Part shown: positions 1-6,600 of the stretch, in pieces
How positions within the stretch are numbered: position 1 is the stretch's first letter
Layout of the letters: each line of letters opens with the position of its first letter
Source of the DNA: Phoronis ovalis
Lineage: Eukaryota > Phoronida > Phoronidae
Direction: 5' to 3'
DNA length: 10,531 bases
Assembly (NCBI GenBank): GCA_028565635.1
Contig: JAOXYB010062690.1
Location: forward strand, 1-10,531
Program-made: the position numbers and the translations under genes
The notes under the pieces: model-generated
Database searches by the model: none
What the model saw: only the letters and a program-made list of their open reading frames with translations
Told to the model about the DNA's origin: nothing

Positions 1-516
1 TGAGAAAAAATAGTTACTATTTTGATTGTGTAACTTTGTGCTACACATTTCATTCGTATGAAAACCTTTGTAATTATATTATTTTGCTACTATGCCTTTT
101 AGTCAAGTTAAATTTTGTTCAACGTTTTTATGCTGAAATCAGCTAACATTTAACATCAGATTTGCATAAAACAATAAAAAATTTAATATATGGTTCGGAG
201 AAACATAAACAGCAAAAACAACAAGAATATAGAAACAAATCATAATCATACAAATACTTACTTTAGTAGTGCACATGTACTGACAGAAAAATGCCTACTA
301 ATTTACACAGCTTCATATTAAAAACATTTACATAAAATGTTGCTTAATATATTCAGCCAAAAAAATATTCGCCTAATTAATTTCATACTCTCAAATTTAA
401 ATGGAATGACTTTAGGTCCCATATGCAATCAATTTTGTCTCATTATTTATTCTATGTTTACAAGAAGGGCATACAAGACTGATATGTAGAATTAACAATT
501 AAAAATCATTCCAAGT
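1..516 (-). other. 3' UTR of the JmjC gene, then intergenic sequence
   Basis: The 3' UTR would run from 516 to shortly past the hexamer at 451-446. Below about 420 the sequence is AT-rich and I see no gene, repeat or RNA in it. Confidence 0.55.
446..451 (-). terminator. Polyadenylation signal AATAAA of the JmjC gene
   Basis: Minus-strand AATAAA lies 66 bases beyond the TAG stop of exon 7, a normal distance. It is the first canonical hexamer after the stop. AT-rich DNA makes chance hexamers common, so the call rests mainly on position. Confidence 0.55.
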
Positions 517-699
517 CTACAGCTCGTCCTTTACTACATCTTTGTCACTTGGTGGATCTGGATTATCAAAATAATCATCTTCTCCTTCTTCTGACATAAA
601 CAATTCAGGAAATTCTTTCTTCATTTCATTCACATCTGTATTGATGAATTCCTCCCTTGTCATCACACCATCCTTGTTTACATCAAGAAATTCAAACAA
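517..699 (-). CDS. Exon 7: EF-hand and C-terminal KDEL ER-retention signal
   Basis: Terminal coding exon, 183 nt including the TAG stop, with acceptor GCATGTTTTAG and entry in phase 0. The loop DVNKDGVMTREE (residues 389-400) has D1, N3, D5, G6, T9 and E12, a canonical calcium-binding EF-hand. An acidic tail rich in Glu/Asp follows and ends in VVKDEL-stop. KDEL is the classic signal for retrieval to the endoplasmic reticulum lumen and matches the N-terminal signal peptide. It is encoded immediately before the stop, so it is unlikely to be accidental. Confidence 0.92.
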   Translation of the reverse strand: MFEFLDVNKDGVMTREEFINTDVNEMKKEFPELFMSEEGEDDYFDNPDPPSDKDVVKDEL

Positions 700-3600
700 C
701 TAAAACATGCAATTACCTCAGTAAATACAATGTTGTTTTTTCTTGTCTTCCGCAATGGACAATGGATATAAAATGGAAGGTCCTTCAGTTGTTTCAAGAA
801 GGAACATAAATAATTTAATTTGTAAATAATGTTAACACAAAAGACTATTGTTTTTGTGCAATTAGGGGAAGAAACCATTTTATTATGGTGACATAATTAA
901 ATAACTAATTTATTATCCAACAAATGAACAATTAGTATAATAAATGAACAATTAGTATAATAAATTAATTTTGTTTTTTTAAAGATATATGCGTACCGAC
1001 AAAATATGTTCTTCCATGCCTGGCACATTTTCTCCTGTTTGTTCACTTGTCTTTAGAGTTTGTTCATTTTCCAAATCATCTTCTGGTGGCATTCCCTGGA
1101 ATTGTTCAGTTAAAAATGGAGTCCACAGTTCGATCACTTGTTCTACGGTTACTTCTGGCAGACTTCCAAGGTGCTCCAACAACTCATTCCTAAAAATTGC
1201 AGTTGCAAATTACAAACAAAATTGCAAGTGGGTTAATTCATACATTAATAAATTTCCCAAAAGACAAAATTAACAGATTTATCCCTATTACAAAGTTCAT
1301 GCAGCGGTGCAGGAACTACGTTCTAACGCTCCATGTTTATCAAATTCATGCCAGTGCTATGAGTAACTAGTACAGCTCTTAAGGTATCCTCCAAACACAG
1401 TGTTCGTCATTCCATATACACTCCTTGACGATCCTTGCGATATCTGAAGCTATTTCTGTGTATTTGACCTCTATACTGGTTCCATATCTTCTGTACAGTT
1501 TCTCTGATGCTGGGTGGAAAAATTTAGTATTGTTCGAGACACTGTCAACTACCAGTATACAAAAAAAGCTCCTCATATATCTCGGGACATCTTAAACCTG
1601 TAAGTGATCTGGAACTTGTATGATGATAGTAATCCTATGATTTTATGTCAAATTTAGGCGAAGAGATATAGCTGGCAAGGGAGGAAATTCAGTTGCCCAA
1701 GAGGCAGAAGTGTATGCAGAAATGTGGGGACGATCACTCTGTGTATAAAATATAAATACTAATCCTCAGAAATACAATATTAACAAAAAATCACTAAAAT
1801 GGCTCACCTCTAGCAGGATTATCACATGTTTTTACTGATCTACATTTTATGTCATATAAAGTTATTGTTTTAACTATTTTGGCAGCAATAAACATATTTA
1901 TCAAGGTCTAGTTTTGAATGCCAACATCCTGATTGACAGAAATTCCCTTAGGGAACGCCATGTACTTTGCTTGAGGTCGTACCCATTTTATCACCCTGTA
2001 TTTCACAGATATGACATTCAAGGTGTAACCATATTGTGAATGCCATGGTAATCATATCCCACTATAATAGACCTTTCTCATGCATGGCTATTCCAGTCTC
2101 CCTCCCTAATAATATTATTAAATGCAAACTAAGTGTACGATCAATTGAAATTATTACAAATCTTCAAAATTAAAAGTAAATGTTATATTTAGTTTTTGTC
2201 CTGTTAATGTGAGGCATATTACAGTGAATATGTGTACTCAGTAATTTCTTTTTGTATAATTTAGTTTCCTGCTTTTTTATATTCAGATAAACCTTTATTT
2301 GCAGTGTAATTGATTGATAGTTTGAATCCACAAACTGTTTTCTTGTAAGAAGTCTTGCAACAATTCTGAAAAGGTTAAATCAACAAATATGGCCACCAGT
2401 CGACCATTTTAAATTTGATCATGGAGCCCTTAAATAAGGTGCCACCTATGAAGGAAATGCACCCAGCCATTTTCAAGTCAAGCACTTCAAAACAGGCAAT
2501 GCTATCCAGATTAACAAACATAAAATATAGCTGCCGGTTGGGCAATTTGAGTTGTATTTGATCAGAAAATTATTTTAAGAAAAGAAATCTAGTATCCCAA
2601 TTTTTATGTAACAACTCCGGAATATACAAAACTAGTTTCATCAAAACACAACAAATATGGCCACCAGTCATTTGGTGTAAATCATATGCCATCAACTGAT
2701 ATCTCATAATTATACATTTGCCAAATAGGAAAGAAATCAATCCAGCTACTGTTGGAAAGATGAAAAGCAATTAATAAGCCTCCCACAGATTTTGTTAGTC
2801 TTGGAAAGTTGCACATGCAACAACACCATATGGGTAGCTTATTTTCTTACTTAGTTTGTTCATCAGGATTTAGGAAGCTGAAATCGGCAACCTGTTGACT
2901 TTCAGGTAGTTCACCCCTTTCTTTACAATCTGTCTCATTGAAGTAAGTAAGATGAGAAAACCAGATGTTTATAGCTAAATTTCGTTTTGTATCTCCATAT
3001 GAACGGACTTGATGATACCACCTGAAACGTTACAAAGACATGCGCTCTCATAAATTTGACTATGGTAACATTACACCCAAATAAAATACTGTGGTTCAAT
3101 TTAATAATGCATTACGGAATTCTGTTTTTATCAATCATTTTTTCACAAATATTTGTGATCTTGAAGCAAGAGGCAGGCAGTTATTTTAATAAAAAAAATT
3201 TAAATTGAGGTTGAAATGTTCTTTTTCAAGATAGCTTCTTAGGTTACATAGTTCATTGTTTCATACAAGCCAATATGCAACAGACAATGCTACAAATATT
3301 GTCAGAAAAATAATATAACCTGTTTGGAAGATTTGGTCAATAAAACATTATATAATGTTATTCCTGCATGACTTACTGCTTAGGTATAAACATACAATCC
3401 CCCTTTTCCATTCTTGCCAAATACCATGGTAAATTTCGTAATCCGGGAAATTTGTACATATCAACCTTGTCAACATCAACCTTGCTATAACCTTTGCTAA
3501 GCACAAAATCATTGCGTTCTATTTCTGGTTGGTATTTCTACAAAGATGTGAATCGCAGAACTATAAAAGGTGATTTCACAAGAAAATGACGATCAAATTT

Positions 3601-6600
3601 TTGCCCTGAATTTGTGGTATGAGTAAACTGTCTGATTTCCTAATTGTGACAACATTTAATTAAAAATAATATGTCACATACTTAAAGGAAAATAGAATCT
3701 TTTTAATTATTATGCAGTTTCAAAATTTAATGTATATTAGAATAAATTGGTTATTATTTTGCTGGAAAATAAATCACTTAGCTTATAGTCCTTGGTTCCC
3801 TAAAAGTTTTATAAATTTACAGAATGCAAAGCAAATTTTGTGCCCATCAAATGAAGAAAATCTATGAAAAAAACTTATTATTTTTTAAATGCATGAAATG
3901 TTAACCTTATAGCCTGCAGACATTCCATTTTCTCTCAATATTATAACATAAAACTATGTCTAGATATGATTTTTTGAAGAAGAATGTCATTTGACATACA
4001 TGCATGCACGCGTACACAAACACACACCAAAATTTATGCATATTTACCTTATCAAACATTATGAAGTCCTTATCTCCTTGCATTATGCAGTTAATATTAT
4101 CAATACCATCATTGTGCAGAACAGATTTTGTTCCTCCACTACTAAACCACATGATTGCAGTCTGAAGCGAATTAGTGAAACCACCACACAGCATACACTT
4201 CAGTAAATGAAAATCATCTAGAAAACAGAAAAGTAAAGAGTTTTAAAATGGCTTACACAACATAGCTAAATGTATTACAAAAGGCAATACATTACAAACA
4301 ATTATACAATACAGTCATACAGTATAGTTACTAAAAAATATCAGCTGTTCTGACAGAACCACATTGCAGTATATGCTGAGTGTTTGTGACGCGTACTAAT
4401 CGCTATGTCGACATGTGATCGTGTTTCAAGGAAATAGTATTGGTTTCTTAGCAATTAAGTTGCCTAGATATTATACATTACTTGCATGCACGTGGAATAG
4501 CAAACTGAGCGTAATCAACCACAATTCAATCATGGTTAAGAATGAACTACACTAGTGTATTTTCTGTGAAACTGATGTATGTGTTTTATTATAACTTCTT
4601 TTTACTTGTGTTTAAGTGATTCAATTGTAATTTAGCCATTTTGGTTGCAAAGATTAAAGAATATAAATGATTATTTTTCTGCTTTACAAGAAATTGACCA
4701 TTCATGAACTGCAGCAAATTGAACGATTGGTTGCCAGTTGATCATCATGCAAATAGCTTTATACAAATAAGCTACTCTGTCATGATGATTCATTCTAAAT
4801 AGGCCATAGTACAACCCATTCTTTGCCATGTTATTAGTTTTAAATTCTCTCAACCAATCAAATTTTATCGGTCTCCAGTAAAGTGCCAAATCAGAGGCTG
4901 TGATACACACATCCAAAATCTTTTTATGTAAGCTTCTGAATAAATTGTGACAAATTGGTCGAAGAAAATAAGCCATATTGCTCATAAATATTCATGATAT
5001 ATGGATGATGGTGGTCGAATAAGCCAAATTATATTGCCAGTGATCTTGCTTTGCTTAGCGGACTATAGATAAACTCTGGCAGGACAGAGTGAGTGGTGGA
5101 TTGTATTAACCATATTGTACTCACATCTCATTTCTTCAAACAAATCTTGAACTAAATACACATCTTTTTTCTTATAGAATTTTAAAAACTTCTTTAGTGA
5201 CATATCTAGTGTTCCTAAACTCCTATTTTCCTTCTTTCCTATTTCAGCTGTCACTCCAAAGTTACCAAACTGGGCGCTAAAAACAAAAAGATAATTCTAA
5301 TTCTTATGGCACTTACACTGCATTTCTTTATGAAGATCTTGTACTACATAGATATCCTTTTTCCTATAAAGGTTTAAAAAATGCTTCATTCTCATCTCCA
5401 CCACTCCTGCCGTTCGTGTTTCCTTTTTACCCTTTTCTGCTTGGACAAACAAATGTCCAAATTTTTCCCTAAAACAAATGAAAATCACTGCAGCAATCCA
5501 CTCAGAATTTTTGTTTGGAATATCAACCTCCAACTCCAGATTTTCTTACATTTTCTGCATTTAAATGTTTTTATTAAATCTAACAATTAAATCAGATTAT
5601 TAATCAATTTTGGAAGAGGCACATTGAACTCTATGTAGATGTTCCAACATAGTTTTGATGTTTTTTTTAAATTATACTTGCGTGGTACATATCGAAGTTG
5701 ATTTATATGTTATAATTTCTCAAGGTTAATTGATATAATAAAACAATATTTTTTTGTAAAGTAAATAAACTATATTTTATATTGATGATGATTTTAATAA
5801 GATAGCTTTTCAGAATTTCTTTATGTCTCACTATTGCATGTAATTTACTGGTATATAACAGTACAATCTAGTTATAAGTAATTACCCAGCATGTCTTCTT
5901 AAAATTTATCATGGAAAAACAACAGAACATACTAGTTCATGCATTTTACAAAAAAAAATATGAAACCAGTTAATGAATATACTCTCCCAATTTTTTTTGC
6001 TTTGTTCAGCATCATAAGAAAAAAGCATAAAATATAAAAAAAACATTAAATGTACCAGTTGCATCCAAATTAAAATCTACTGTAAAATAGTAAGTATCCG
6101 TACTTCTACCTTTTGAAAACCGCATTGTTTGGTGTTGGAGTATTTCATTCAAAAATCGCTTAATTTTTTTACCTTGTAAATTTAATTTATATTTTCCCAA
6201 ATTTATACAGAGAATTAAATGTACAACCACTCTTTATTAAAAAAAAATTTGTTTCACATAGTATAGAAGCTCCTTATACATTGCACGTCCCTCTAGTGGT
6301 ACAATTTGGAAACTACATGAAGAGCATAAATTTAATTTAAAACGTTCATCAAAAACAGTAAGTATAATATGTAAAACATAACAGCAGATTGCTAATAATA
6401 ATATTTCTATTTTAAACTCATTGTGTGGTTGTTAAGAGGTACAAAGAATGCACATTTAAATAAATGTTCATGCATGATGTATTTTCAATGATATGTGTCC
6501 TATCTAAAATATAAATTTGTTTATTATACTACTTTAAAGGTAATCGTGATGTGTAAATCATGATTCATAAAGGCAGGAATACTTAATTGTCTAGTTTCAA

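Noticed and set aside
989-1273. 94-residue plus-strand open frame
   Set aside because: It is the antisense shadow of exon 6 and its flanking introns.
2570-2770. 66-residue minus-strand open frame
   Set aside because: It lies across the ~130-bp repeat units, and the peptide follows the repeat sequence rather than any protein family.
3997-4028. Z-DNA-prone alternating purine-pyrimidine stretch
   Set aside because: Short and interrupted, of a kind common in introns. It is noted in the intron 3 entry only.
3991-4206. 71-residue plus-strand open frame
   Set aside because: Antisense shadow of exon 3, which carries the conserved HND motif on the other strand.
5381-5590. 69-residue plus-strand open frame
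   Set aside because: Antisense shadow of exon 2a, with no conserved features of its own.
6012-6230. 72-residue minus-strand open frame as a standalone gene
   Set aside because: AT-driven composition with poly-Phe/Tyr ends, no start context and no domain. It is only of interest as a possible exon-2-like relic, which is weak.
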